A DNA stretch of 64,000 nt from assembly GCF_003385455.1 (NCBI RefSeq), contig NZ_QNUF01000025.1:1-64000 (forward strand). The letters are read 5' to 3'. Every line of letters starts with the position of its first letter. The stretch's first letter is position 1. The position numbers were made by a program, and so were the translations under genes. The notes under the pieces are model-generated. The model did no database searches and was not told where the DNA came from. It saw nothing but the letters and a program-made list of their open reading frames with translations. The stretch comes from Chryseobacterium rhizosphaerae (GTDB lineage: Bacteria > Bacteroidota > Bacteroidia > Flavobacteriales > Weeksellaceae). Positions 55,071 through 64,000 of this stretch are shown here, piece after piece.

Positions 55071-55127
55071 CTTAAAACAATCTTAATTTTTACTTCAACA
55101 CTTTCCCCAAACAGACGTTTAAATTTG
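55071..55127 (+). promoter_or_regulatory. Pho-box-like 11-bp repeats plus -7 box before TonB receptor
   Basis: CTTAAAACAAT (55071), CTTAATTTTTA (55082) and CTTCAACACTT (55093) begin with CTT at an exact 11-bp period, the spacing of PhoB-type direct repeats. A perfect -7 box TAAATTTG follows at 55120-55127, 16 bp after the last repeat, where the activator would replace the -33 element. The downstream pair of receptor and phytase makes phosphate control plausible. Confidence 0.6.
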
Positions 55128-55154
55128 TTTCAATTTTTAACCTAATAAAAGAAA

Positions 55155-57965
55155 GTGAAGAAAATTTTTACATCCGTTTTGTTTTGTGCCTCTATTTTTT
55201 TCTATGCACAAACCGGTTCTCTTTCCGGAAATATTAATGACGACACTAAGATTGCATTACCGGGCGCCAAGATATCTTTAAATCCTGGAAATATCTATAC
55301 AACCTCTGATGAACATGGAAATTTTGTATTCCTTAATGTTCCTCCAGGCACTTATACCATGAAGATTGATTACCTGGGATATGGAGTGCATGAGTATAAT
55401 GTAACTGTTGAACCTGAAAAAAACACCCGTCAAAATATTGTTTTTGATAAAAAAGAAAACTCTATTGCTGAAATTGTAGTTTCAGGCGCTACTTTAAAAA
55501 ACCAGGCAAGAGCCTTAAACAAACAAAAAAACAATGCCAATATCACCAATGTGATTTCCTCCGATCAGATCGGCCGTTTTCCTGATGCCAATATTGGAGA
55601 TGCATTAAAACGTGTTCCGGGAGTTACTATCCAGAATGATCAGGGTGAAGCAAGAAATCTTATTATCAGAGGTCTTGCCCCAAATCTTAATTCTGTTACC
55701 CTAAACGGAGATAGAATTCCTTCTGCAGAAGGAGACAACCGTAATGTACAGATGGACCTGATTCCTTCGGATATGATCTCTACCATTGAGGTTAATAAAA
55801 CCTTAACTCCCGATATGGATGCTGATGCTATCGGAGGCTCTGTAAATCTTATCACAAGGGCTTCTCCTAACGGACAGAGAATTTCAGCAACCCTGGCCGG
55901 CGGATATAGCCCGATTCGCGAAAAAGGCAATTATACAGCAGGATTCGTATATGGAAACAGGTTTTTAAATAAAAAGCTGGGTGCTGTATTCAGTTTTTCC
56001 TATAACAACAATAATTTTGGCTCAGATAATATAGAACCCGTATGGAGCCTGGCTAATGACGCTGCCCAAACAGCATACATCAGCAAAATGGGCGTTCGTT
56101 ACTATAATGAGCATCGTATCAGACATAGTTTTGATCTTAATATGGATTATGAATTCAATTCAAAAAATAAGATCTATGCTTCAGCGATGTACAATTTCAG
56201 GAATGATAAGGAAACCCGCTATGCTTTGGGATATAAAATAAAGCCTGTGTATAATGCCGATGAAACGGAAATCACAGACTGGAAAGGCAGCATTACCAGA
56301 CAGAACAAAGGTGGCGATGCAAGCAATGATAACACCCGTCTGGAAAAACAAAAAGTTCAGAATTATGCCTTACGGGGTGAGCATTTGCTTGGATCTAAAG
56401 TAGACCTTGACTGGTCTATGAATTATGCCATAGCCAGTGAAGATAAACCTCATCAGCGCTATATAGAATTTGAAAACAGCAAAATGAACTTCTCTCAGAA
56501 TCTGAGTGATCCTGAAAACCCGGTTATTACCCCTCTGGCTGCTGATAATTTAGGAAGCTACAAATTAAGTGATCTTTCGGATGCCAACAGCTTTACCCAG
56601 GAGAAGGAGTTTGGGGCAAAAGTGAATGTACGTTTTCCTTTTTCTGTCATTGAAGATCAGAAAGGAAGACTTCGTACAGGTTTCCGTATGCGTCTGAAGG
56701 AAAAAGAAAGGGAAAATGACTTTTATGCTTTCCAACCGATCAGCAATATGGGAAGTCTGCTATCCGTGCCTACGGTTTATCTTGACGGACACAACTTTCA
56801 GGCAGGAAATTATGTTCCGGGCACATTTGTTGATCCGGCCTATCTTGGAGGATTAGACTTATTTAACCAGGGTCTGTTCAACGGTAAATCCAAACCTGAG
56901 AAATTCCTTTCAAGCAACTATAACGCTAAAGAACAGATCTATGCAGGGTATATCCGTTGGGATCAGGATTTTAACGACAAACTTTCCATGATTGTTGGGG
57001 CACGTGTGGAAACAACAAAGATTGATTATACCGGGAATTACGTTATGAATGAAAAAGACCTCGTAGGACAGATAAACAATACCAATACGTATACCAACGT
57101 CCTTCCCAACCTTTCTTTCAAGTATGTTCCAGTACAGGATCTTGTACTTCGTGCTGCATTTACTACCGCACTTGCCCGTCCGAACTATTACTCATTGGTA
57201 CCTTACCTGAATGTGATCTCTGAAGATGAAATTGTGGCCGCCGGAAATCCCAACTTAAAAGCTACCTACGCTTATAATTTTGATTTTATGGCTGAAAAGT
57301 ATTTTAAGTCTGTAGGGATTCTTTCAGGAGGAATTTTCTATAAGAATCTTAATAATTTCATTTACACATACTCCAAAAGAAATTATACGGCTGGTGACTT
57401 CGCTGCCGACTTTGCAGGGCAAACCAACCCTATTCCTTCCGGTGAAAGCAACTGGAAATTTACCCAGCAGCGTAATGGTGATAATGTAGATATCTACGGA
57501 TTTGAAGTTGCATTGCAAAGACAGCTTGATTTTATTCCCGGAGCATTCTGGAAAGGTCTTGGTGTATATGTCAACTATACCTATACGAAATCCAAGGCAA
57601 AAGGTATTACTAATGAAGACGGTATTGAAAGAACGGATGTAGGACTTCCCGGAGCGGCACCTCATATGTTCAATGGATCTCTTTCATGGGAAAACAAACG
57701 TTTTTCAGCCAGAGTATCTATGAATTATGCTTCTCATTATATTGATGAACTGGGAGGAAAAGCTTTTGATGACCGGTATTATGATAAACAGTTTTTTCTG
57801 GATGCCAATGCTTCCTATAAAATCACCAGCCAGTTGAGGGTTTTTGCTGAAGCCAATAATCTGACCAATCAGCCGTTAAGATATTATCAGGGAATCCTGA
57901 GCAGAACGGCTCAGGCAGAATATTACAGACCCAGATTTACCATGGGGGTAAAATTTGACTTTTAA
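55155..57965 (+). CDS. TonB-dependent receptor (phytase-linked)
   Basis: 936 aa from GTG 55155. Signal peptide to about residue 20 (FFYAQT), then a carboxypeptidase-regulatory-like beta sandwich (about 20-100: GSLSGNINDDTKIALPGAKI), a plug domain (about 115-235: IGDALKRVPGVTIQNDQG) and a barrel ending in RPRFTMGVKFDF with a terminal Phe. It imports a substrate across the outer membrane. The phytase gene starts 7 bp after its stop, so phytate or inositol phosphates are the likely ligand. Confidence 0.9.
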   Translation: MKKIFTSVLFCASIFFYAQTGSLSGNINDDTKIALPGAKISLNPGNIYTTSDEHGNFVFLNVPPGTYTMKIDYLGYGVHEYNVTVEPEKNTRQNIVFDKKENSIAEIVVSGATLKNQARALNKQKNNANITNVISSDQIGRFPDANIGDALKRVPGVTIQNDQGEARNLIIRGLAPNLNSVTLNGDRIPSAEGDNRNVQMDLIPSDMISTIEVNKTLTPDMDADAIGGSVNLITRASPNGQRISATLAGGYSPIREKGNYTAGFVYGNRFLNKKLGAVFSFSYNNNNFGSDNIEPVWSLANDAAQTAYISKMGVRYYNEHRIRHSFDLNMDYEFNSKNKIYASAMYNFRNDKETRYALGYKIKPVYNADETEITDWKGSITRQNKGGDASNDNTRLEKQKVQNYALRGEHLLGSKVDLDWSMNYAIASEDKPHQRYIEFENSKMNFSQNLSDPENPVITPLAADNLGSYKLSDLSDANSFTQEKEFGAKVNVRFPFSVIEDQKGRLRTGFRMRLKEKERENDFYAFQPISNMGSLLSVPTVYLDGHNFQAGNYVPGTFVDPAYLGGLDLFNQGLFNGKSKPEKFLSSNYNAKEQIYAGYIRWDQDFNDKLSMIVGARVETTKIDYTGNYVMNEKDLVGQINNTNTYTNVLPNLSFKYVPVQDLVLRAAFTTALARPNYYSLVPYLNVISEDEIVAAGNPNLKATYAYNFDFMAEKYFKSVGILSGGIFYKNLNNFIYTYSKRNYTAGDFAADFAGQTNPIPSGESNWKFTQQRNGDNVDIYGFEVALQRQLDFIPGAFWKGLGVYVNYTYTKSKAKGITNEDGIERTDVGLPGAAPHMFNGSLSWENKRFSARVSMNYASHYIDELGGKAFDDRYYDKQFFLDANASYKITSQLRVFAEANNLTNQPLRYYQGILSRTAQAEYYRPRFTMGVKFDF

Positions 57966-57972
57966 AATAATC

Positions 57973-59019
57973 ATGAAGAAAATAAAATATTATATCATTG
58001 CGGTTTCAGTTTTTCCTTTTGCGATCAGCTGTACAGGGCAGAAAGAATTGGGAGAAAAGCTTAAACCAACCGTTATTACCGAAACCGTAGCTCATGATAC
58101 CGATGATCCGGCAATATGGATCAATCCTGAAGACGCTTCAAAAAGTATCATCATCGGAACGGATAAAGATACTGATGGTGGGCTGTATGCCTTCGATCTT
58201 AACGGAAAAATCATCCATAAAGTTTCGGGACTTCAACGTCCCAATAATGTGGATATTGAATATGGTTTTACGGTGAACGGTAAAAAAGTAGACATTGCTG
58301 CAGTGACAGAAAGAGAAACCAATAAAGTAAAACTGTATACTCTTCCCGAGCTGAAAGAAGTGGGAGAAATCTCTGTATTTGAAGGAGAAACAGAGCGTGG
58401 CCCGATGGGTATTTCTATGTATAAAAACCCGGGAACTGGAGATATATTTGTTGTTGTCGGAAGAAAATCAGGTCCGAAAGACGGTTACCTCTGGCAATAT
58501 AAGCTTTCTGAAAAAAACGGAACCATCACAGGTGAGGTAGTCAGGAAGTTTGGAAAATACAGTGGCTTAAAGGAAATTGAAAGTATTGCTGTAGATGATG
58601 AAAAAGGTTATATCTATTATTCTGACGAACAGTTTGGAGTACACCAATATTATGCAGATCCGGCAAAAGGGAATGATGAATTATTGGTTTTTGGAAAAGG
58701 AGATTTCACCTCTGATGTAGAGGGAATTTCCATCTATCCTACGTCCCCACAGAATGGATATATTTTGGTTTCCAACCAACAGAAAGACACATTTAATGTT
58801 TACCTCAGAGAAAATCCTGCAAAAGGAAAAATTGCGGAAATTCCTGTTTCTACCAGTGAAAGTGACGGTTCTGAAGTAACGAATATTAATCTGGGGCCTG
58901 CCTTTCCAAAAGGAGTATTTGTTGCTATGAGCAATGGCAGGGTATTTCATTTCTATGACTGGAGAGTGATTGAAGAGAGAATCAAAAAGACTATAAAAAC
59001 CGCAGATCAATCCAGATAA
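57973..59019 (+). CDS. Beta-propeller phytase lipoprotein
   Basis: 348 aa from ATG 57973 (MKKIKYY); an ORF start at 57955 would overlap the receptor and lacks the signal. The lipobox is AISC near residue 18. HDTDDPAIWINPEDASKSIIIGTDKDTDGGLY and LQRPNNVDIEYGF are strong beta-propeller phytase (BPP) motifs, including the acidic calcium-binding residues. The enzyme removes phosphate from phytate at the cell surface or periplasm, supplying the adjacent receptor's substrate route. The pair is probably one operon. Confidence 0.9.
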   Translation: MKKIKYYIIAVSVFPFAISCTGQKELGEKLKPTVITETVAHDTDDPAIWINPEDASKSIIIGTDKDTDGGLYAFDLNGKIIHKVSGLQRPNNVDIEYGFTVNGKKVDIAAVTERETNKVKLYTLPELKEVGEISVFEGETERGPMGISMYKNPGTGDIFVVVGRKSGPKDGYLWQYKLSEKNGTITGEVVRKFGKYSGLKEIESIAVDDEKGYIYYSDEQFGVHQYYADPAKGNDELLVFGKGDFTSDVEGISIYPTSPQNGYILVSNQQKDTFNVYLRENPAKGKIAEIPVSTSESDGSEVTNINLGPAFPKGVFVAMSNGRVFHFYDWRVIEERIKKTIKTADQSR

Positions 59020-59040
59020 ACAGGTTTAAATTATTAATAA

Positions 59041-59097
59041 AGGGTGGTAAGAATACTATGTTTCAAATCTTCATAGCATTCTTACCTCCTTTTTTAT
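59041..59097. terminator. Bidirectional terminator
   Basis: GGTAAGAATACTATG and CATAGCATTCTTACC pair with one mismatch between the convergent phytase and UvrA-like genes and end in a T run. Confidence 0.75.
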
Positions 59098-59110
59098 TGT
59101 AACGTTTTTT

Positions 59111-61363
59111 TTATCCCTGAATATGTTTCCTCAGAAATTCGGCAGTATAGGATGTTTTATTTTTCAACAGTGCTTCCGGACTTCCTTCAAACATAACTTC
59201 ACCCCCAAATTTCCCGGCACCCGGACCTATATCTATGATCCAATCTGCCTGGGCAATAATATCTAAATTATGTTCTATAACAATTAATGTATTCTTCTTA
59301 TCCGTAAGCGCATTTAGGAAAGATAGTAATTTCCGCGTATCGCTGGGATGCAGACCCGTACTCGGTTCATCCATGACAATGGTCCGGTTACTGTGTTTCA
59401 ATTCTTTGGTAAGTTTCAGACGCTGTCTCTCACCTCCTGAAAAACTATCCAGTCTTTGTCCTAACGTCAGGTAATCCAGCCCTAATTTTATCAATACCTC
59501 AAAGTGTTTAATGACAGATTCATCGGTAAAAAAGGATATCGCCTCTGAAACGGTCATATTCATGACTTCTACTATTGTTTTCTGATTGTACTGATATTTC
59601 AGAACCTTAGGATCAAATCCTGAGCCGCCACATTCTTCACAGGGCTGCTCAATATCATCCATAAATGCAAGATCTATTTTTTCGATACCCAACCCTTTGC
59701 AGTTTTTACAGGCTCCTTCACTGTTTCTGCTAAAAAGCTTCTCTGAAACGTGGCTGGCATGAGCAAAAAGCTTACGTACCGTATCTGATATATTCAAATA
59801 AGTAAGCAGATTGGAACGGGCACTGGCTGCAAATAACGATTGGTCTATAATCGTCACATCAGGATAAAAATCCGGTAATACCCTATTGATCAAAGTACTT
59901 TTCCCTGAACCTGCCACTCCCGTTATTACAGTCAATACCTCTGTGGGAATACTGACATTTATATTTTTAAGATTATACAGATGGGCATTCCTGATTTTCA
60001 GATAATCCTTTGGTTTTCGGGGATGCAACTTAATAACAGGCTTTTCAGCAAAATAAGATCCGGTTTTACCTGCAGATTGCCTCAGCTCATTAAACGTTCC
60101 TTCATATATCACTTTTCCTCCTTTTTTTCCGGATCCGGGGCCCATATCAATCACCCAGTCTGCCATTTTAATAATATCGGGATCATGCTCTACGATTAAA
60201 ACGGAATTTCCTTTATCCCGGATCTGTTCCATAATACGGATAATGTTCTGTAGGTCCTTCGGATGAAGGCCAATGCTCAGTTCATCAAAAATATACAGCA
60301 AATCAACAAGACTGTTTCCAAGATTCCTTACCATTTTTATCCGTTGAGATTCCCCTCCGGAAAGCGTTTGGGTAGTTCGGTCCAATGTAAGGTATTGTAA
60401 CCCTATATTGATTATATTTTGGAGTTTTCCGGAAAGCTCCTTAATAATGACATCATAGGTTTTAGATTCCAGCGAATTAATAAATTCAAGCAATTCATCC
60501 ATTGAAAGTGCTGTACAATCCGCAATATTTTTTCCTTTAATGGTACAGGACAGTATTTTTTCATTAAGCCGCTTTCCCTTACAGGATGGACAGGTCTTTG
60601 TTGTGACAACATTTTTCAACGCATCTTTCCTCGTTATGTTTTCTTTTGAATCTTTTTTTAGGAATGCTTTTTCTATCCTTGGAATAATCCCTTCGTATTT
60701 TACCGTTTTCCCCCATTCTTTATGGGGAAGTTTGGGTTTATGCTCTTCTGCATAGAGCAGTGTTTCCCATTCTTCATCAGTAAAATCTTTCAGCTTTTTA
60801 TCATTATCAAAATATCCGGATAAGGTATATCTTGTCAGACGCCAGCCTCCCGGCTGAAAGGTTGGAAATCTGACAGCCCCTTCCTGTAAAGATTTATTCT
60901 TGTCGATCAGAGTGGTAATATTCAAGGCCTGAATGAAACCCAGTCCTTCACATTCCGGACACATCCCCTGGGGATTATTAAAGGAAAAAACATTGGAATA
61001 CCCCACAAATGGGCTTCCCATTCTTGAAAATAACAGCCTCAGGGAAGCATATACATCAGTAGCTGTTCCTACGGTAGACCTCGCATTCCCCCCCAGTCTT
61101 TTCTGATTGATGATGATAGGAACATTCAGGTTCTCAATTTTATCCACATCCGGTATTCCATAATGCTGTAATCGGTTTCTGACAAAACTATTCTGTGTTT
61201 CATTAATCTGACGCTGGGCTTCAGCTCCAATGGTTTCAAATACCAGAGAAGATTTTCCGGAACCCGATACTCCCGTAAAAACAACAATCTTATTTTTTGG
61301 AATTTCTATGGAAATATTTTTGAGATTATTTTGTCTTGCATTTGTAATTTCTATATTTTCCAT
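59111..61363 (-). CDS. UvrA-like ABC ATPase (short form)
   Basis: 750 aa, about 190 shorter than canonical UvrA (about 940), with two ABC cassettes. Walker A motifs are GVSGSGKSS and GVAGSGKST, signatures LSGGESQRIK and FSGGERQRLK, and CxxC zinc elements are at CPECEGLGF, CPSCKGKRL, CKNCKGLGI and CEECGGSGF. Short UvrA forms (UvrA2/DrrC-like) often lack the UvrB-binding domain and confer resistance to DNA-damaging drugs. The divergent MarR gene 50 bp away, with a shared operator, supports a drug-response role (inference). Confidence 0.88.
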   Translation of the reverse strand: MENIEITNARQNNLKNISIEIPKNKIVVFTGVSGSGKSSLVFETIGAEAQRQINETQNSFVRNRLQHYGIPDVDKIENLNVPIIINQKRLGGNARSTVGTATDVYASLRLLFSRMGSPFVGYSNVFSFNNPQGMCPECEGLGFIQALNITTLIDKNKSLQEGAVRFPTFQPGGWRLTRYTLSGYFDNDKKLKDFTDEEWETLLYAEEHKPKLPHKEWGKTVKYEGIIPRIEKAFLKKDSKENITRKDALKNVVTTKTCPSCKGKRLNEKILSCTIKGKNIADCTALSMDELLEFINSLESKTYDVIIKELSGKLQNIINIGLQYLTLDRTTQTLSGGESQRIKMVRNLGNSLVDLLYIFDELSIGLHPKDLQNIIRIMEQIRDKGNSVLIVEHDPDIIKMADWVIDMGPGSGKKGGKVIYEGTFNELRQSAGKTGSYFAEKPVIKLHPRKPKDYLKIRNAHLYNLKNINVSIPTEVLTVITGVAGSGKSTLINRVLPDFYPDVTIIDQSLFAASARSNLLTYLNISDTVRKLFAHASHVSEKLFSRNSEGACKNCKGLGIEKIDLAFMDDIEQPCEECGGSGFDPKVLKYQYNQKTIVEVMNMTVSEAISFFTDESVIKHFEVLIKLGLDYLTLGQRLDSFSGGERQRLKLTKELKHSNRTIVMDEPSTGLHPSDTRKLLSFLNALTDKKNTLIVIEHNLDIIAQADWIIDIGPGAGKFGGEVMFEGSPEALLKNKTSYTAEFLRKHIQG

Positions 61364-61371
61364 GATATAAT

Positions 61372-61404
61372 GCTTACCTTTGTTAATAGTTAACCAAGTT
61401 AAGC
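61372..61404. promoter_or_regulatory. 33-bp MarR-type palindrome over divergent promoters
   Basis: Left arm 61372-61386 (GCTTACCTTTGTTAA) and right arm 61390-61404 (complement GCTTAACTTGGTTAA) match at 13 of 15 bases around a TAG centre. A perfect -7 box TACCTTTG (61375-61382) for the MarR gene lies inside the left arm. A bound MarR dimer would block both promoters. Confidence 0.75.
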
Positions 61405-61413
61405 ATATTTCTC

Positions 61414-61836
61414 ATGAAAGCTATTGAAAAAGAATTTTTTAACACATTTACTGATTTTCAGTGTCTCATTCTTGCTCATATGAACAGAGGGGATATTAAT
61501 GGCGTAACAGCAGCTCATTATAATATTATGGAGTTTGTTTTGCGGAAAGAGGGAGTAACGGGCAGAGAAGTATCCACTTCCTTCAATATCAGCCAGGCCG
61601 CTGTCTCAAAGCAATTAAAATTCCTGATCAGCCATGATTTTATTATCCAGAAGCAGGATGAAACCGATCGACGAAAATTCAATCTTTACATAACGGAAAA
61701 AGGACGGTTTGTTATCGAAAATTCAGAAACATTCCGGGAAAATATCACCCGGCAGACTGCTGCGATATTAACCTCTAAAGAATTGAAGAATTTTAATGAT
61801 CTGCTGGGGAAAGTTTTACTCCATATCAAGCTTTAA
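61414..61836 (+). CDS. MarR-family transcriptional regulator
   Basis: 140 aa. The winged HTH is ISQAAVSKQLKFLISHDFIIQKQDETDRRKFNLYI (about residues 60-100), with MarR-type wing DRRKF. Usually a repressor that responds to phenolic compounds or drugs. Its own start is 10 bp after the 33-bp palindrome, so it is probably self-repressing and also controls the UvrA-like gene. Confidence 0.88.
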   Translation: MKAIEKEFFNTFTDFQCLILAHMNRGDINGVTAAHYNIMEFVLRKEGVTGREVSTSFNISQAAVSKQLKFLISHDFIIQKQDETDRRKFNLYITEKGRFVIENSETFRENITRQTAAILTSKELKNFNDLLGKVLLHIKL

Positions 61837-62047
61837 TCAACCCAGCTCCATTTATTGTAAACACTGTCTCTTTGCCTTCTTAAAATAATCAGCTCTCATT
61901 TAAAAACTTTGCGTTAAAACATATTTATTGAAAAAAGCTCATGTTAGCTTATTTTTTAACTCAAAAATTATTATGATTACGTTATATTTAAGTGAGCGAA
62001 GATAGAATCGATTGAAAATAAACTTTACTCATACAGCTTCAGTTCTC
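61837..62047. other. Convergent intergenic gap
   Basis: 211 bp between the MarR gene and the sterol-desaturase-like gene. Nothing recognisable apart from AT-rich sequence and a poorly formed stem near 61920-61960. Confidence 0.4.
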
Positions 62048-62788
62048 TTACTTATATGTTCCAAACAGTCTGTCCCAGATAGAGGTGTAAAATCCAAAAT
62101 TTTTACTGCCATCCAAATGGTGCTGATTATGAAATCTGGTGGTTCCTATCCAATATCTGTCAAACTTTGCAGGAAAAAATTCCCTGTTCAAATGTCCTAT
62201 CGTTCCCCAAATAAGATTGAGCAGTAAATAAATGGAAATGGAAACAACAGAAAAAGGATAACAGATCAACAAAACAAGCATCATCACCCCAAATCCAATC
62301 GTTTCTAACGGATGAAGCACAAAAAGGCTTAAGTAATTGGTGCTTATATGCTCATGATGTTTTCCATGCAGTAAGGTATATACAAAGGGTATATGAGCAG
62401 CATAATGAAAAAAATACATCAGGAGATCCATTAAGAGAAGTAAAGCAACGACCTCTGAAACTATCCAAACCGCCGATTCTTTATTTCCGACTTCAATCCA
62501 TCCGTTTTTCCATAAAAATACCCCCAGTAAAAGTACAAGACAGTTGCAGGCAATCGTCAAAATACTAAGATAAAAATCGGATGACGTAATGGGATGATTT
62601 TTTTCCTGAAGTCTGCTTTTAGGACATGTCTTCTCTATAAAAAGGTATAGGCCAATAGAAAACAGATATAGAAAAACATTAATGATAAGGCTGAATACGA
62701 TCCATTCCAGCCATGAAAAATGCCAAAATATCTGTAAATAGCCGGAAAGTTCAGTCGTATTAAAATTCATAAATATACCCTCTGTCAT
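62048..62788 (-). CDS. Sterol desaturase/fatty acid hydroxylase superfamily protein
   Basis: 246 aa from ATG 62788 (MTEGIF); ATG 62770 (MNFN) is an alternative and the longest frame would need a TTG at 62842. Four or five membrane segments carry the three-histidine boxes YFHYAAH, LHGKHHEH and FHNQHH of di-iron hydroxylases. The substrate could be a lipid, sterol or carotenoid. Monocistronic. Confidence 0.8.
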   Translation of the reverse strand: MTEGIFMNFNTTELSGYLQIFWHFSWLEWIVFSLIINVFLYLFSIGLYLFIEKTCPKSRLQEKNHPITSSDFYLSILTIACNCLVLLLGVFLWKNGWIEVGNKESAVWIVSEVVALLLLMDLLMYFFHYAAHIPFVYTLLHGKHHEHISTNYLSLFVLHPLETIGFGVMMLVLLICYPFSVVSISIYLLLNLIWGTIGHLNREFFPAKFDRYWIGTTRFHNQHHLDGSKNFGFYTSIWDRLFGTYK

Positions 62789-62868
62789 CTTGATTGTATA
62801 AATGTATGAATTTCGCAAGAAAGACCACAGAAAGCAGGTCAAAAATAATGGCTATCTCCTATTCAGGA

Positions 62869-63138
62869 TTATTTCTGTCTTGCTTTTCTTTTGAGTTCCC
62901 GAAACCTGATGGTCAGTCTTTTTCTCAGGTTCTCATGATACTCTCTATAGTTTTTAATACTCTTCTCTAGGTTCTTTTTATTGGATAAATAATCTTCATA
63001 CAGGTTTCCTAATTCTGAAATTTGCAGAGCAATGTCAGAAGACCGGGATTCAGGATCTTCCAAAGCTTCTAATAAAAGACGGTAATTTTCGATACGGCTG
63101 GTAAGGCTTGTATGAAGTTGTGGTTCTATTCCCTGCAT
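62869..63138 (-). CDS. Small coiled-coil hypothetical protein
   Basis: 89 aa, highly charged and helical throughout (LEDPESRSSDIALQISELGNLYEDYLSNKKNLEKSIKNY), ending in a basic RFRELKRKARQK. No family is recognised. It lies between the sterol-desaturase-like gene and the S41 peptidase, in a 3-gene minus-strand stretch but with an 84-bp gap to the latter. Confidence 0.6.
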   Translation of the reverse strand: MQGIEPQLHTSLTSRIENYRLLLEALEDPESRSSDIALQISELGNLYEDYLSNKKNLEKSIKNYREYHENLRKRLTIRFRELKRKARQK

Positions 63139-63222
63139 GATATTAATTTTTTATCTTATTATTTTTTAATTTTTTTAAAGAAGATTAATAACAGTTTTTT
63201 ATTCATTTTTTAATTTTTCCGT

Positions 63223-63999
63223 TTACTTTCCCTTTGCAGCAAAAGGTACATCACTTTGATACAGAATTTTTGTTTTGTGGTAGGATTCAGAATGGACCTG
63301 TTTTAAATAAACATTGGTTAAAGCTTCTGAAATTAAGGTTTCTCCGGGATCTCCCAATGGAAGTAATGGCAGCTGAGTGTATTCATTCACCTTAAACTGT
63401 GGGGAAATCCCATTGCTGTATTCCCCTGTTCCGTTCGCATTGAATACCTTATAAATAACAGGGTGAATCTGCCAGGAAATCTTTTTGGGTTTCCTTTTGT
63501 CTTCCACTACAAACCCGGCCATATCTTTTCCTAAGGTAACATCTCCTATTTGGACAACCTGCAGATAGGGTTTCAGGTTATTGACTACTATTTCTGCGGC
63601 TGATGCAGTACTGTTTGAGGTAAGAACATAGAGTTTATTCAATCCTAATGAATTAGCATGCAATACATTAAAATCAAGCGCTTTAGGATCGTAAGAAATC
63701 TGTTGTCCAAAGGTTCTTTTAACTTCACCTCCGTTTTTATTTCCTTTAAAAATAATAAAGGGTGAACTGGCTGATATTCCTGAGGGAATTAATGCACAAA
63801 GTGCTGCGGCAGATGAAACGGAACCTCCATAATTATACCTTAGATCAAGAATCAATTCCTGAACTCCGGCAGCTTTAAACTCTGCAAACTTCTGATTAAG
63901 CATAGGGGTCATCCCATCCGGAAAATCATAAATATACAGATACCCCGTCTTTTTACCGTTTTCATTAAAAATTTTTGATAAGAGAGGCTGTTCCAAAGA
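63223..63999 (-). CDS. S41-family peptidase, C-terminal part (5' end outside window)
   Basis: The frame is open to the right edge; the in-window TTG start is not real. Visible are the S41 catalytic region ELILDLRYNYGGSVSSAAAL, and VLTSNSTASAAEIVVNNL, which contains the nucleophile Ser followed by ASAAE. S41 proteases (C-terminal processing type) cleave periplasmic or cell-surface proteins. The PDZ and N-terminal parts lie beyond the window. Confidence 0.8.
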   Translation of the reverse strand, partial: SLEQPLLSKIFNENGKKTGYLYIYDFPDGMTPMLNQKFAEFKAAGVQELILDLRYNYGGSVSSAAALCALIPSGISASSPFIIFKGNKNGGEVKRTFGQQISYDPKALDFNVLHANSLGLNKLYVLTSNSTASAAEIVVNNLKPYLQVVQIGDVTLGKDMAGFVVEDKRKPKKISWQIHPVIYKVFNANGTGEYSNGISPQFKVNEYTQLPLLPLGDPGETLISEALTNVYLKQVHSESYHKTKILYQSDVPFAAKGK

Positions 64000-64000
64000 A

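Overview
The window looks like chromosomal DNA of a low-GC flavobacterium, most likely Chryseobacterium or another Weeksellaceae member. The evidence is the many TAnnTTTG -7 promoter boxes, type IX secretion (T9SS) C-terminal sorting domains, a grasp-with-spasm peptide locus, a regulatory-domain-first TonB receptor, A-rich ribosome binding regions instead of Shine-Dalgarno sites, and frequent lipoproteins. No rRNA, CRISPR array or intact transposon is visible. Assignments come from reading the sequence only; no database search was run.

Layout. (1) 1-5160: an accessory, very AT-rich peptide-natural-product locus. A membrane-anchored AraC-type regulator (5' end outside the window) is followed by three tandem 53-57 aa precursor peptides with GG-type leaders, a strong hairpin, a secreted hypothetical protein, an ATP-grasp maturase, a previously hidden 57-aa GG-leader-like peptide and a SPASM protein without the radical-SAM cysteine motif. 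A DUF6624 lipoprotein follows. (2) 5161-23030: ordinary core and accessory metabolism. It holds tRNA-Ser(TGA), DinB-like, TPR, GNAT and NTF2-like proteins, AraC and Crp/Fnr regulators, DUF418, thioredoxin, DUF2938, a second DUF6624, an NTPase, a luciferase-like monooxygenase, a divergent HxlR/MFS pair, an MBL lactonase-like hydrolase, PutP and an M1 aminopeptidase. (3) 23030-48990: a polymorphic-toxin island read on the minus strand. A compact six-gene run (repeat protein, fibre-like protein, S8 peptidase-T9SS, T9SS surface protein, a 3272-aa SpvB/Tc/Rhs protein and its immunity candidate) is followed by three silent Rhs tip/immunity cassettes, orphan immunity candidates, a truncated gene, decayed Y1-transposase (RAYT-like) pieces and REP-like palindromes. 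A second membrane-anchored AraC-type regulator sits divergently at its head. (4) 49900-64000: JmjC-like protein, TetR, ECF41-type sigma factor with azoreductase and NTF2-like proteins, a TonB receptor plus beta-propeller phytase pair with a Pho-box-like element, a UvrA-like ABC protein divergent from MarR, a sterol-desaturase-like protein and a partial S41 peptidase.

The two most interesting systems are the grasp-with-spasm locus and the Rhs cassette array. In the array, near-identical core segments with a shared frameshifting 56-bp insertion precede unrelated toxin tips. This fits a recombinational store that can swap the expressed tip and its immunity gene. Several regulator genes carry readable operators: a 33-bp palindrome at MarR, a palindrome at TetR, 13-bp direct repeats at HxlR, and 12-bp repeats 21 bp apart ahead of thioredoxin.
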